Positions 48,601 to 60,091 of a stretch of 64,000 nucleotides of DNA are shown here, in pieces. The position numbers and the translations under genes are program-made. The stretch spans positions 56,939,283-57,003,282 of the forward strand of contig OX387182.1 in NCBI GenBank assembly GCA_947561395.2. Reading direction: 5' to 3'. Source of the DNA: Buxus sempervirens. Taxonomy: Eukaryota > Streptophyta > Magnoliopsida > Buxales > Buxaceae. Under the pieces are notes generated by a model. It made no database searches, was not told where the DNA came from, and was given only the letters and a program-made list of their open reading frames with translations. How positions within the stretch are numbered: position 1 is the first letter of the stretch; each line of letters opens with the position of its first letter.

Positions 48601-51600
48601 CTGACTGCATATGCAATCTGTTTGGTCACACTAAAAAAAAAAGGCAAAATATTATAAAATAAAATAAAAAATCCTTCAGAATTGAGAATAATAGAAAAAT
48701 TTGACAAAGCTCTAAGAAGTAAGAAATATTCGTTTCTTATAAAACTCTGAAGTGGTTTCTGTTTGAATTTTTTATAATTTGATATATTGAGAGTGTTCAA
48801 TTTAGAGTAATTGATGACTTAAAAATGTGTGATGATGTAAGTTTTTATTGAGAATAAGTTTCTGAGAGAAAGCCCATTTAAACTGCATGAAGAAGAATCA
48901 AAAGACAACTTATGTGAATGATTTCATGAAAGAGGGCATAGGGAAACTTGTATGGGTGAGAATGGAGGAGGAGAGGGCAAAAAAGTTAATTAGATGTCAT
49001 ATAATGGTCCAAAAAAGTAGCAGCTACATATTGGATCTGCAACCACCAAATATGTAGTCGCATATGATATTTGTGATGCATATTGGCCCATGATTGAATC
49101 TCACATGCAGGTATGCAGCTGAATTTGATGTCACTGGTTGGCTTGTAAGCAGGGGGAAAAGGATGATTTTACTGAATTGCATTAAAAGCCTACATGAGAT
49201 GACTTATGTCTTTTTGGTTTTTCTTGTATTAAAGGGATAAAAATATACCAAATGAAACTGTTAGAATTGACAATTAGGATATCTCCTTAAGCAATAAATT
49301 CAGATATCTTGTTAGTGTACAAAAATATGGAGAAATTGATAAAGATATAGAATATAGGATTAGTGCTGGTTGGTTTAAGTGGAGGGTTGCTTCTAGGGTA
49401 TTTTGTAATAAGTGTGTTCCACTTAAATTAAAGGGTATGTCTATAAGACAGTAATTAGACTAATTATGTTGTATCATACAGAATGTTGGGCAGCAAAGAA
49501 ACATGCTTGTTCTAGCATGTTCATGGGATCCCTATCTGGGTCACTGGTTGGTTATTTTGGTGTGTTGTCAGGACTCCATAGTGTGGTATAGTTTCTTCTC
49601 TGGGGTTATGTGGATACCCTATGGTTGGACTTGCTCTTGCCTCTTCGGGTGGTATTTTTATCCCTCTATATTTATATATTTATCCTTCATTATCGTTAAA
49701 AAAAGAAACATGCTTATAAGATGATTGTTACTGAGATAAGGATTCTAAGATGGACATGTGGCAAAACTAGAAAAGATTAGATATTTGAAAGTGGTTAGGC
49801 ATAGCATGCATTAGGGAATGGAGGAGAGAGGTTGGACATGTAAAGCGGAGACCTAGAAATGCACTTGTGAGAAGGTGTGAGAAGATGCACATTGAAGGGT
49901 TTAAGAGATCAAGTGGATAGAATTAATAAAACGTGGCTTATCTGAACATAAATTAACTGAAGATATGATTTTTGATAGAACGGTATGGAGAAACAGGATT
50001 TGTGTAGCTGACCCCACTTTGTTGAGAATTGGCTTATGCTGATGGTGATGATAATTTTGTGTGTTTGTATGAGTTGGCGTGTGTTATTGCTTCTTTCCAA
50101 TTTTTCCATTGATGAAAAAACCTCTTAATTTGGCCTGAGGGCCTGCTTACTGGGAATCGAAATTAGTTGTTCTTTGTTTTCTATGTTCAATTTCATTTTC
50201 TCAATCTGTACTTTTACTTTTTTCTCTGTTTGATTTCATTTTCTCAATCTTTCCCTCTTACTTTTGGAATTGAACATTTTTTTATTGAAATAACTTTGCC
50301 ACAAGGCCTAGCTGAAAAAAAAAAATGACAAAAATGAATTAAAAGGGTAAACAGAATGAGCTCATATTTTCTCCACTTCACTGCTTCCATCTAACTTTGT
50401 GTTAATTGATTGAGCTTATACTTTCTACACTTCACTGTTTCCATCTAATGTGGTGTTAATTGATCTTATTTCAGTTTGGTCTATCCAAAATGATTTAAAA
50501 TTTTACGTATATCTTTTCTGCTCAAGGGACCATCACTTGGTGTGATGGTAAAATCATTGAGCTGCTAGCGTGAGAGCACAGATTTGAGTTTCAATGCAGC
50601 CACTTTAGGTTGCTGCCAGTCTGCTCTCTTGGGACCTACATCGTGTTATGATTTTTTTATCTTTTCTGCTCTAATCGAGCATATTAATTTTTTAGTTTAG
50701 TAATTATCTTTTTGTTTAATTTAGTCCAATAACTGAGAATTTAGTTATTTGCAGACATCAAGAAACTGCAGATATAAATGAGCTCTCATTTACAGAACTG
50801 AGAGATAAACTTCTTGCACTTGATCCTCTCAACACGGACCATGTCATAAAAGTCAATCAAGCAGAGGCTGAATTTTGGAGGAAGTCAGAGGGTTACAGAG
50901 TGGGTTGGAGCGATGAAATTTTGGGCTTCGATTGTGGTGGTCAGCAATGGGTTTCAGAAGTCTGTTTCCCTGTGGGAACTTTGGCAAAGCCAAACATGAA
51001 AGACTTTGAATATATTGAAGATTTGAAGCAGCTCCTTGAAAGAGAAGGGATACCTGCACCTGCTCCTATAGAGCAGCGATGGACTGCTTGCAGCAAGAGC
51101 CCCATGAGTCCAGCTTCATGCTATGCGGAAGATGATATATTTTCATGGGTAATCTTCATCCTTGACTTTGTTATATTTGGGTCCTTTGTTTTATTTGAGT
51201 GAAATTATTTTTCTTTGATGTTTGTTAATTTTTACTTGTCAATCCAGAAGTTTCGTTCTTCTGATCTGATGGAATCTTTCGTAGCAATGATTTATACATT
51301 TCAAATATTGCATGTTAGTTTAATGTGCATGATTTTTTATTTTATTTTGTTTTCAGTTCATAGATTTTTTTCTTTTGATTTAACCATGAATTGATCCTAC
51401 CAATAATGTATACAGTTCAAAGCATGGCACGCCAATTTCCATCTTAGTTTTATCACACCAAATGTTCAGTCTCTGGATCTGCAGATATTTTTCACATTCA
51501 TTTTGATGATGCCTGCCAGAGGAATGAAATTATCCCATAAATCCTCAGAAATGCATTGTATATTATTACCGTCTTATCCTTCTGAAGAAGAAGACCTGTG

Positions 51601-52525
51601 CCTGTTTGTTCGAAATCCAAAAAAGAGTACTTTGCCTCACTAGAATACTTTTATGTAGATAATAGCTATTGTACAATGTATCTTCCCTCTGTCTGATGGG
51701 TGCTTTGTGCTGTTAGTGTAAGAGTGTGGGTATGAGTCTAAGTGCAACCACTTTGCATTAAAATGCCCAAGTTTAGGTCTCTATTGCTAGCCTGCCCCTC
51801 CAGGAAGCCTACTTCAGTGGCCCCACTTTTTAATAGCTAGTGCATCGGCGTGTTGCAGCTTTTTTTGGATTTTAACTGATGTAAGACAAGCTTCTTGTTG
51901 TATAGACAGATTGATTTGTTGTTTCACATGTTGAGGTATTTGTGAATTCTAGCTGGTTGAAAAGAAGAAAAAGTGTCTGTCAGTTTTAGCAAATAAGTAT
52001 GATAATAGTGATGTCTTATGTGATATCTTACCTGTGGATTTTACGTATATCAGGTAGGTATTATCATGTACCTTCCTACCACAGATGCCCGCCAGAGGAA
52101 GGAAATTACTGATGAGTTCTTCAAATATAGACATCTGGCTTCAGCAAACTTATGGGATGAGTACTCTGCTTATGAGCACTGGGCTAAGATTGAGGTATTT
52201 TAAAATTTTTGATGTGCTGCTTCTGAGGAACTAAATTCACGTTTTGTATTCCCAAACTTCAATCTCTTTATTTCCTGCATCAGTTTGTGTAACTTATAAA
52301 AATATTCTCTTGCTATATTCTTTGGAATTGGATAAGCCCTCTTTAATGCATCTCTAACTTGTGCAGGTTCCGAAGGACAAAGAGGAGCTTGAGGCCCTTC
52401 AAGCCAGACTGAGGAAACGTTTTCCTGTTGATGCCTACAACAAAGTACGCATGGAATTGGACCCCAACAGGATCCTTTCTAATGCCAAACTGGAGAAGTT
52501 GTTTCCACTATCGCAAAGCAACTGA
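42624..52525 (+). CDS. GLDH: L-galactono-1,4-lactone dehydrogenase, mitochondrial (600 aa)
   Basis: Catalyses the last step of plant ascorbate synthesis on the inner mitochondrial membrane, passing electrons to cytochrome c; it is also needed for complex I assembly. Six exons: 42624-43295, 47870-48120, 48273-48458, 50755-51148, 52054-52194, 52367-52525, all GT-AG and in phase. Residues 1-100 form a mitochondrial presequence with Ser/Leu-rich start and a hydrophobic segment GYFALLLGCGVATYY (69-83). A FAD_binding_4 domain follows, with RPVGSGLSPNGI (149-160). Leu155 replaces the His that carries covalent FAD in other aldonolactone oxidases, as known for plant GLDH. Ala212 (NFASI) sits where the oxygen-blocking Ala is expected. 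GAHGTGA follows at the exon 1-2 junction. The C-terminal ALO domain includes EFWRKSEGYRVGWSDE, CFPVGTLAKPN and YEHWAKIE. The length is normal. The gene looks intact despite transposon-loaded introns. Confidence 0.97.
45150..46035 (+). mobile_element. L1-type LINE 3' part in GLDH intron 1
   Basis: Frame pieces WSPMGHAG and then, in another frame, FDRWRVRGLGRRGHIMYSLL plus VVWYIWLERNGRIFQDT show the end of an L1 reverse transcriptase. A 3' region follows, ending tatatatcttcattattcatc and an A-rich tail (46004-46033). It is directly followed by RTE sequence, so it probably inserted into that element. Confidence 0.75.
46030..46850 (+). mobile_element. RTE-type LINE remnant in GLDH intron 1
   Basis: DLHLVVIELEKAYDRIPR (46035-46088) is the RTE reverse transcriptase block. 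KIGLHQGSAISSCLFALV follows (46216-46272), then a frame break, a LFVDDVVL-like stretch with stops, and at about 46560-46850 the end region related to 49330-50040. Many stops; inactive. Confidence 0.75.
47678..47757 (+). repeat. Exact tandem duplication, 2 x 40 bp
   Basis: The 40-bp unit starting tttatattttatcaagtatt appears twice without a difference, about 110 bp before GLDH exon 2. It looks recent. Confidence 0.95.
49210..50045 (+). mobile_element. RTE-type LINE remnant in GLDH intron 3
   Basis: Across 49260-49508 and 49716-50045 it carries the RTE C-terminal region: RVASRVFCNKCVPLKLKG, ECWAAKKHA (just before the insertion) and KMIVTEIRILRWTCGKTRKD after it, then a VGHVKRRPRNALVRR-like stretch and GDPTLLRIG-like end. 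Frames are broken. It is split by a short L1 insertion at 49509-49701. Confidence 0.75.
49509..49701 (+). mobile_element. 5'-truncated L1 insertion with 14-bp target duplication
   Basis: About 193 bp of L1 3' sequence ending tccttcattatcgtt and A residues, flanked by aaagaaacatgctt at 49495-49508 and 49702-49715. The interrupted RTE codons rejoin when it is removed. The variable-length duplication and A tail fit target-primed reverse transcription. Confidence 0.88.
50525..50650 (+). mobile_element. SINE-like repeat in GLDH intron 3
   Basis: A segment including gagctgctagcgtgagagca, gatttgagtttcaatgcagc and cactttaggttgc resembles 51690-51860 in the next intron, where gtgctgttagtgtaagagtg and aagtgcaaccactttgcatt occur in the same order. 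It could be a tRNA-related SINE. Ends not determined. Confidence 0.3.
51690..51860 (+). mobile_element. SINE-like repeat in GLDH intron 4
   Basis: Diverged relative of 50525-50650, extended by gcctgcccctccaggaagcc. Low confidence. Confidence 0.3.
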
Positions 52526-53394
52526 ATTGCGTATTTCTTCACAATCCAGGTGCTCCATTTCCTGCATTCGATTTGAGTTGAGTGAATAACCTTGTTGCAC
52601 TTATTGTTCATCTAGCCCATATAGGTCATTGATTATTATATCTTCTGTGGAGGGTATATCTCCAGGGTGTAAGATCCAGCTTTGCTGTACACTGATTAAG
52701 GGTGTATCTAAGCACATGATGGACAGAATAAAACCCGTTGCTCGCATTTTTTACTACAATTTAATCCTATCTCTGTCATTTTTAATTTTAGAATTTTTTT
52801 TTTGGTTCCTCTTTGTGTGCATGGTACCTGTGATTCTCATTACTTTATGTGTGGGTTTTGGCATTTCTGTAATTACTGAAATTGAGATTTCATTTGTGTG
52901 GGGACCTTTTTTCTTGTTCTTTCTCCTATTTTCCCCAGGGGGTTGGGGGTGGGGTGGGGTGGGGGGTGGAGGAGGGGAGAGGGACTCTTAAGGAGTTCTA
53001 ATTCGCATACAACCCCTTGACCATAATTTCCTTTGTTGTAGGTTTGTCATGCATTTCCTTTTCTTTGTCATTCAATTTTGTCTTTGGATCACCATCCTTC
53101 CTACCACCAACCAGATAACTAGAGCTTTCTATCCTGACTATTCAAAGTCCCTGTTGTTGGAGAAAAGTGTTCATAGATTCCGAAACTTGGGGTATTTTTT
53201 CGGTGATTGAGAACAGATCCAGTTGAATTTGATTTGCAAGTCCTTTTTACTATATTGTTCTGCTACTTGATTCTTTGTTTGTTGAATCTTGTAGTCCATG
53301 TTTCTTTAGCATTTTGATATGTAACTGATACTCACCTTTCTTACTGTATAGACCTTAAAGATGCTTACTTTAGGCTTCAATTCCACATGAATCT
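52526..53394 (+). other. GLDH 3' flank and intergenic sequence
   Basis: Starts with the probable GLDH 3' UTR. A G-rich tract at about 52938-52980 has many runs of three or more G and could fold as a G-quadruplex in the sense RNA if still transcribed. No gene seen. Confidence 0.5.
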
Positions 53395-53772
53395 TTAGCG
53401 AGAGACCAGAGTCTCAAAGCAGTGCAGCCCATCAAATGCTGGCGCAAACCATCTCTCTTTTAACTGCAACTTACTAGCATTGTCAGTTGAAGCTGAACCC
53501 TTCTCCGCCTCAGCAGCTGATGTTGTTTAAGGTGATATCCTAATTGTCATCTTGCTCCCTACTTTATCATCTTCCTCGTTCCCTGGAACCTTGGACCTTT
53601 CCTGCAAATTTCCAAATCCAGTCAATTATAACTAAAAACAGAAATGAAAAGATAAAAAAAATTCACAGAAAGGGAAAAAGGAAAGAACCCTCATTGTTTA
53701 GATTGCAGTGGTTATGAATGTGAACGAGTCACAGAATCCTTTGGTAGGGTTGATGAAAGTATTATGAGACAT
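53395..53772 (-). pseudogene. Small two-exon protein with APxFDGLHCFETLV C-terminus, broken
   Basis: On the minus strand, exon 1 could start at ATG 53772 (MSHNTFINPTKGFCDSFTFI..) and exon 2 runs 53601-53395 after a clear acceptor (atttgcag). Exon 2 reads ERSKVPGNEEDDKVGSKM, then a TAA, then TTSAAEAEKGSASTDNASK and LQLKERWFAPAFDGLHCFET plus LVSR and a stop. The FAP.FDGL..FETL ending is shared by a group of small uncharacterised plant proteins. Exon 1 also meets a TAA (53700-53698) before the only nearby GT donor. Two stops point to a pseudogene, but a different splice pattern could remove one. Confidence 0.45.
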
Positions 53773-56257
53773 TTAAGAAGATAGAGAGAGAAAAAAAGAC
53801 TTAAGATGAGAAGCTTTTATGGGAAATTGCAAGGGATGGCTGTTTGAGATTTTTAGGAGTTTTCTTCCATGGGACAGGAATCCGGTGGCGTTGCGGGCAA
53901 TACAAATGTGACCAAACGGTTACAGTATTATATTGACAGTTTTATCCGTTACTACTTGATGGCCGGATTTTTCTTCATGATGGATTAGAATGTTCGCCCT
54001 CAGGATTCATTGCACTTTCGTGGTACTGTGGTGACAGTCCATTCATCCCAACTAAGGTGGGGATGGATGGTACCTATGGTTCATTCTGAACACTCCGCAG
54101 TGGGGAGGAAGCCACTATGATCATGCCATGGTTCGGCCACACCGATGGTCCCCTTCTTCCCTTTATGGTTTACCAAAAAATAAAAAAAAATTGCTTCCAT
54201 AAATTTATCAATGGTGTGTAGAGCTGTAAATTTAGTCCATCTTGCCCAAACCTATCCGGCCCAACCTCTATAACATCCCAATTCCCAAACCAGAAATTTT
54301 TTTAACCTCTATAACATCCCAATCCAGATTTCCTTTTATTTTTGAGAACATAAGATACAGGCACTTGCCTGCTTGCCACATTGCCGGTAACAACACACGC
54401 ACGCATCCACTTACCTCTGTTGGGAAGTGTGGCAACACAGGGACAGCAGGCTGTAGGCAGTGGTGGCAACTCAAACGACGACTTGTTTCTCAGTTGGAAG
54501 TGGGGCTGTTGAGCTGTACTTCCTTTTGATCAGGGCGGGAGTGGAACCCAGGTTTTGGTTTTGACAAGCACAAGCCCTTACCATTAGCATAGATGGTGTT
54601 AGGAATCTGACGTGATTCCTAGAGATTGCGAGAAACAAAGAAAACGACAAAAAGAATCAAATAAGAAGAAGACATAGAGATTTTACGTGGTTCACCTCAG
54701 AATAGGATTACGTCCACGGGAATTGGTTTTGTTTCACTATCTTTTTTGAATGGTAGAAGGTTACAAGGAGAAAACATTAACAAGGAAATATAACCCTAAT
54801 ACAATGGAAATGCCTGAAATACCCTCTTGCGAATTTTCGCCTCATGCGCAGATCCTCACCTTACGAGTAGGGGGGCGCTGCCCCCTTGCAACCCCCCATG
54901 AGCTCATCGCGGAGCTCGACCCACGACGGCTGTGGTTGGGTGTCCAGTATGATCAGGCTCTAAACAACTCAACAGATGACACCCTCTCCCGAACTAGATT
55001 TCTATGACCTCGTTCTTCCTCCACCTTAGAGCAGTAAGAGCTTGATAGACATTAAGGGTTGAACATAATAACTACTCTATGCAAAGAATGCGCTTTATTT
55101 TTGTTTGCGTTTATATATATCTTGCTTCTATTATCAATATGGTTTTTGATATTTGGTTCTGGCAGGGAGGAGTTTTTCTAATATGTTGGAAGAGATTCGG
55201 TATCAAAGATATCTTTAAGCAAACTCATTTTTGCATTTCCATACAAATTTGACAGACTAAAAATTTGCCGTAACACCAACATATTCACTGTTCCTAATCC
55301 AACTCTTTAAGAGTTTGTTGAATTTTGGTTGGATTCTTGACGGATTATTTGACATATGCAGAAAGAAAAAAGGTCGAAACAAATTTTGCTAGGCATGACA
55401 TGGGCCATTTTTGCCTTTGGTGAACTCAACTCAATCAATAAAAAATAGGCCTATTTTTCTCTTAACATTTTCTCAAATGTTGGGCCTCTTAGCATTTTTT
55501 TTTTCTTTTCTTGGCATACAAATGCTCTATGCATATATAGAGGGTTCCTATATATATATTTTTATTACTGTTTCTCAGTATCCAAATGCAGTTTTAAGGA
55601 AAAACTTAAATTAACTTCTGTTATTTTCATAATTACATTTGATTTATCAATAGTAGTAGCAATAAATAATAACAAAAATAATACTAATAATAATAATAAT
55701 AATTATTATTATTATTCTTATTATCTATATCTATACTATATATTAAGAGAACACAGGTTTAGGAAGTGTGCCAAAAAAATATGCCTTTTTTTTTTCAGAC
55801 AATAACCTATTAACCTTCTAATGTCATTTTGTTTTTTATATTTTAGTGGGTAACTTTGTCTTTTTCATTTTTCACTTTCCAAAAAAAACATACCCTTCAA
55901 CATTTCTTATCTCTTCACGTCCTAAGTCTGTTTTCATTTTTCATTTTCTAAAAATGCCTTTTAACAATTTTGTATCCCTTTTATGTCATGGACATTTTCC
56001 CTTTCATTTACTACGTTACGGTACCCCACTATTATTATTATTATGATAACAACCATAACAATTGTTCCCCGTGGTACAGCCATGTGTACCACAGTAAAAC
56101 TCCACACGAAAGCGAAAAATATTAAAACTGGATATCTCCCCGCAGGGGACAGGTTGGATGAAGTCCACCCATCACCCACAATAAGATAGCTCAAATCCTC
56201 CCCCTGTGCTTGTCACTCTCACTACTCTCTGCTTTCTTCCTCTCTGTTTGAGTTCCA
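53773..56257. other. Intergenic region before the ACP gene
   Basis: Contains a SINE-like repeat (54000-54190) and an LTR-like stretch from tgttaggaatctgacgtgat at 54598, without a matching end. There is an AT/TAA-rich microsatellite region (55655-55740). The last 60 bases before the ACP start are C/T-rich leader. Confidence 0.45.
54000..54190 (+). mobile_element. SINE-like repeat, copy 2
   Basis: Related to 26185-26400: tggtgacagtccattcatcc, gtggggaggaagcc, ctatgatcatgcc, cacaccgatggt and an A-rich tail after tttacc. Ends not defined. Confidence 0.35.
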
Positions 56258-58365
56258 ATGGCGACTGTTTCGGCCAATTCGCTCAAGTGCCTGTCCTCCT
56301 TGAAGCCGTCCGTGTGGAGTTTCCACCAGGTCGATTTCTATTTCTTCCCTCTGAAAATTTTTGTTGTTGTTGTTGTTGCTTATCCAGGGTTTATGAACTG
56401 AAACTGCCTCTGTCTCCTCATTCAAGTTTTGATCTGCTTCTTATGATGCTATAACTTTAGAATTGAGTGTTAATTACAACTACAATAGTTTTGCTTATAG
56501 CCAGCTTCGGAATTTGTTCTTTAAGATCTGTTGGCTTATTATATCCACTGATAAGTATTTACGAGGAACAGAGTTCAATTTCTCCAAGACTTCTGCATTT
56601 CGGTGCACATGATTTGCTCGACATTGCTCCTCTTTTGTTACAGAAAATTTTCACGGTTGGGATTACCTTAGGGTCTGCTGAGTCTGTTACGCTAACGTAA
56701 AAAGTTCTCTTCTGGATGGCAACGCATCAGAACTAAGAGGCTGAATTTTAAAGGATTTTAACAAAATTTAATTTCATTAACTTAGGTTCTCTCGTTGATA
56801 GCTATTGATGAATAGAAAAGTATAAGAATGAAGCAAGAATACCTCAATTGTGCCATTATGGTCTGTTAAGAAACACTGATTAAAAAAAATTGCGTCATTA
56901 GAAACTGTCAGAACTTTTACAGTATAGAGTGCCGACTATGAGAAGCTTAGTTGAACGGTCACTGGTTTCTTGTTCCAATGAAGAGAATGTCATTTGGCAT
57001 TGATATATGCATTAACTAGTGATGACAAGTCTTGTGCAATATAGTCTCGTAATGTATACCACATGTACCCACAGGATATGAGATTCGGTTTAGAAATGCT
57101 AATTAATGCAATCAGCTCCCCTTTTTTTGGGAATCAGTTATTGTTAATAGTTAGGCTGTTAAGCATGGGAGTGGAAATATTTGCAGCCTCCATATTTGGA
57201 GAGTTACAATGAGTTAAAATTTCTTATGGATTTGAAAACAAGAAAGAATTTTTGGTTGCCATGAAATGTTATGGTACATGGGATTAAGCTTGAATGGGTA
57301 ATCACAGTGGAAGTTTTAACAGCACCATTTTTATATTGTTACTTTCAGTAATTTATAGACAAAGGCAACCAGGCCAGATAAAGGGCTCTCTGACATATGG
57401 ATGCATGCATTGAGCTCTTGAATTGTATGCCTTGATACCATAGAGATCTATGCGTTAGAACAACATACAACAATCTCCTCACCATGTTAGAGACTGAGCT
57501 TGACTAAGCATGACATGCCACGAAAGTAGTACTCAGTCCATGAAATTCATGGTGTTGCTGTGCCCATGAAATTCATGGTGCTGCTGTGCGCACTGAGAAT
57601 GAAATCCATTGGCACCACTTATAAAAGATACATGTTACTGTACAAATAAATCAATTGTAGATTTTCAAAGTAACAAATGAGCTTGAATGCTTAGGGTGCT
57701 AATTCTGTGCAGGTAACTGGAAGGACCTCCAGCGTGAAGTTGTTTTATGCAGGTGGGAAGAATAATAGCTTCCCTTCTTTGAGGTTGGGGACATCTCGCT
57801 TCCATGTCTCTTGTGCGGTATATTCTTCGCTTGTGCACATTCTTTTTCCTGAACCATTTATTCAACGTTTCCAATTAAAAAAGTGTGACAAAAGAAATTA
57901 TAAAAATCTGATTGTTTTTCATAAATATTCGAATTGTATGCATTGGCAGGCGAAGCCTGAGACTGTGGAGAAAGTTTGTGTGATTGTGAGGAAACAACTG
58001 GCACTGCCTCCTGAGTCTGAGCTCACCCCAGAATCCAAGTTCTCTGCCCTCGGTGCTGATTCTCTTGACACGGTATATGCATGGGAGGTCTTTATTTATA
58101 ATATTTTGCTTAGGAATATATAAAAAATGGCATTATGGGTACGATGTGAGATGAGCCCACCTTATATGAGAGGTTGATCAATTATCTTTAAATCTTATAA
58201 ATTTATAATGGACTGTGGCCTTTGTCTATGCAGGTGGAGATTGTAATGGGATTGGAAGAAGAGTTTGGGATTGATGTTGAAGAGGAAAGCTCTCAAAACA
58301 TAACAACAGTTCGAGAAGCAGCAGACTTGATAGAAAAACTGGTTCAAAAGAAGGCAGGAGCATAG
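56258..58365 (+). CDS. ACP: Acyl carrier protein, chloroplastic (143 aa)
   Basis: Carries growing acyl chains for plastid type II fatty acid synthase. Four exons: 56258-56329, 57713-57817, 57950-58072, 58234-58365, all GT-AG and phase 0. Exons 1-2 (residues 1-59, [16 protein letters not shown].. to FHVSCA) form a Ser-rich plastid transit peptide. The mature part starts near [10 protein letters not shown]. The phosphopantetheine site is Ser97 in GADSLDT, at the end of exon 3. Exon 4 gives [19 protein letters not shown] and the final helix [12 protein letters not shown]. This four-exon layout and length are normal for plant plastid ACPs. The start is the first ATG after a C/T-rich leader (ttccaATGGCG). 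The gene looks intact. Confidence 0.96.
56330..57712 (+). other. ACP intron 1
   Basis: 1.4 kb between the two transit-peptide exons. Near its end (57538-57590) a 26-bp unit containing the palindrome catgaaattcatg occurs twice. No element recognised. Confidence 0.7.
57538..57590 (+). repeat. Tandem 26-bp repeat with internal palindrome
   Basis: Two copies of ccatgaaattcatggtgttg plus ctgtgc, differing at one or two bases. Confidence 0.8.
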
Positions 58366-60091
58366 AATTCCTCCTTTTGGCCGGAGATTGAATTTTTGGA
58401 TCTGTAGGAGGCAGAGGTCATCAGGAGATGCAAGCTTGGACTCTGATGTATGTTCTATAAATTTTCTATTGTAATTTTTTAGACTTCAGAGAGCTGTATC
58501 AGCATTTAAGGTGAATGACTTTCAATTGTTTCACATTTCATGGAATTAAGATGCAATGATGAATCTTTGTGACTGCTTCATCCTTTTTGTCAGTGAATAG
58601 TAGTGTCATTATTGTCTTGTACTATACTGTGCATTGTAGTTCTGCCTAACTTTAGGCTGCATGGAGATGCTAAGTTCTTGATGTGTTAAGCTGCTAAGTA
58701 AGCAAAAGCTCGCTGTTTTTCTTTGTTAAGCACAGGGCATATGCAGTTCTAAAATTTTATAAGTTGAATAATATAAACGTTATATAGATTAACAGTATAA
58801 AAAATATATTTCTGGTGCCTATTATAATATACAAATTTGAGAGGTATAAGAGCTCATCGTTTAGATTCTCTATTTTTTTTTTCAAGTTGAGTGTGTATAA
58901 AGAAGTCCTAGTGTGTAATGTGCTGTTGTGGCTGAAGTATGGTTTAGAGCGGAACCTTGGCTTTTGTAGGGCATTATGAGTGGGGGAATTAGTAGAATTA
59001 GGGGAATTGTTCGAAACCCTCAAATATGTCAATTGTCCCGTTGTCCTAGAGGTCAAGTTTTGGTTGATTTACAGTTCCCACTCATTCTCCATTAGATCTT
59101 TCTTTTGCTTCTTCATTTCTTCTCAGTCATTCAGTTTCCTTTCTTGTTTGGAGGTTGAGGAACCATAAGATTTTTTAGGACATTGGTGCTTATAGTCAGG
59201 TAGAGTGTTTATGTCATAAATACAAGTTTGACCATTTAATTATAAATAGCAGAAGATTTGTAAGAAAAAATTTATTTCAATTTGTATTCCAGAAGTTGTA
59301 GAGGTGAAATTAAATTTTTTGATGCTACTTTCTGGCTTTCCTGATTAGTTCTGGAGCATCTTCTAAGCCAAGGATTTCTCCTTTGCACCCAATTTGCCTG
59401 ATTTTTGTACTTTGATACATCTGCTACAGAATTTGGGTCCTGAGCATGTTATCACAAGTTGATTGATGGGAATATGTGAAATCTCATCAAATCAAGAAAA
59501 GCTTGTGCTTGCTGAGCACCAATGGTTGCTGTTAATGTGTCATTCGTCAATATTTCTCCTACAGTTATTCAGTTTTATAAAATACAAGTCAAAATCTTAT
59601 TGTAAACAAAGATGGTTTCTAATCTGCCTTATGTGAAGGTACTGATCAAATCATTATTTGTGTAGGATGTAAGATGAAAGATCTTTGTTAGTGTCATTTC
59701 CCTCCAGATCAATGAGCTATTATTGAATGCAAGATGATATTGACTAGAAATTTCAAATACAGTGAGGATCAACAATGCCAACACAAACATGTCTGCCCTA
59801 GATGGTTTTGTGTTTCTTTCTTGCTCGGATTCCTGGTTGTTCAGAACAGAAGTTTATTTTTTCTTTTATTTTTTCTGATGTTTTGGTGCCAAATTTCATC
59901 ATCACAAGCAACTGGAAGAACACTAAACTTAATTAGGAAACTGCAGATACAGGACTCCGTAAAGCACTTGTATTGAGTAGAGAATTCAGTAACCCCCAGA
60001 ACAGTGCAGGGAGGAGATGAACCCTTTTTGCAAAGTAATCAAAGCAAATAACAGTAACAGTAGAAAAGTAGTTACAGAGATGGCTTGAGAA
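58366..60091. other. ACP 3' flank and intergenic sequence between convergent genes
   Basis: The ACP 3' UTR probably ends near 58540. The rest, up to the AGT1 stop, has no recognised gene or element. ACP and AGT1 are convergent. Confidence 0.5.

Noticed and set aside
54598..55268. LTR-like segment starting tgttaggaatctgacgtgat and ending ccaaca
   Set aside because: The start looks like a copia LTR, but no 5-bp duplication, partner LTR or firm end was found.
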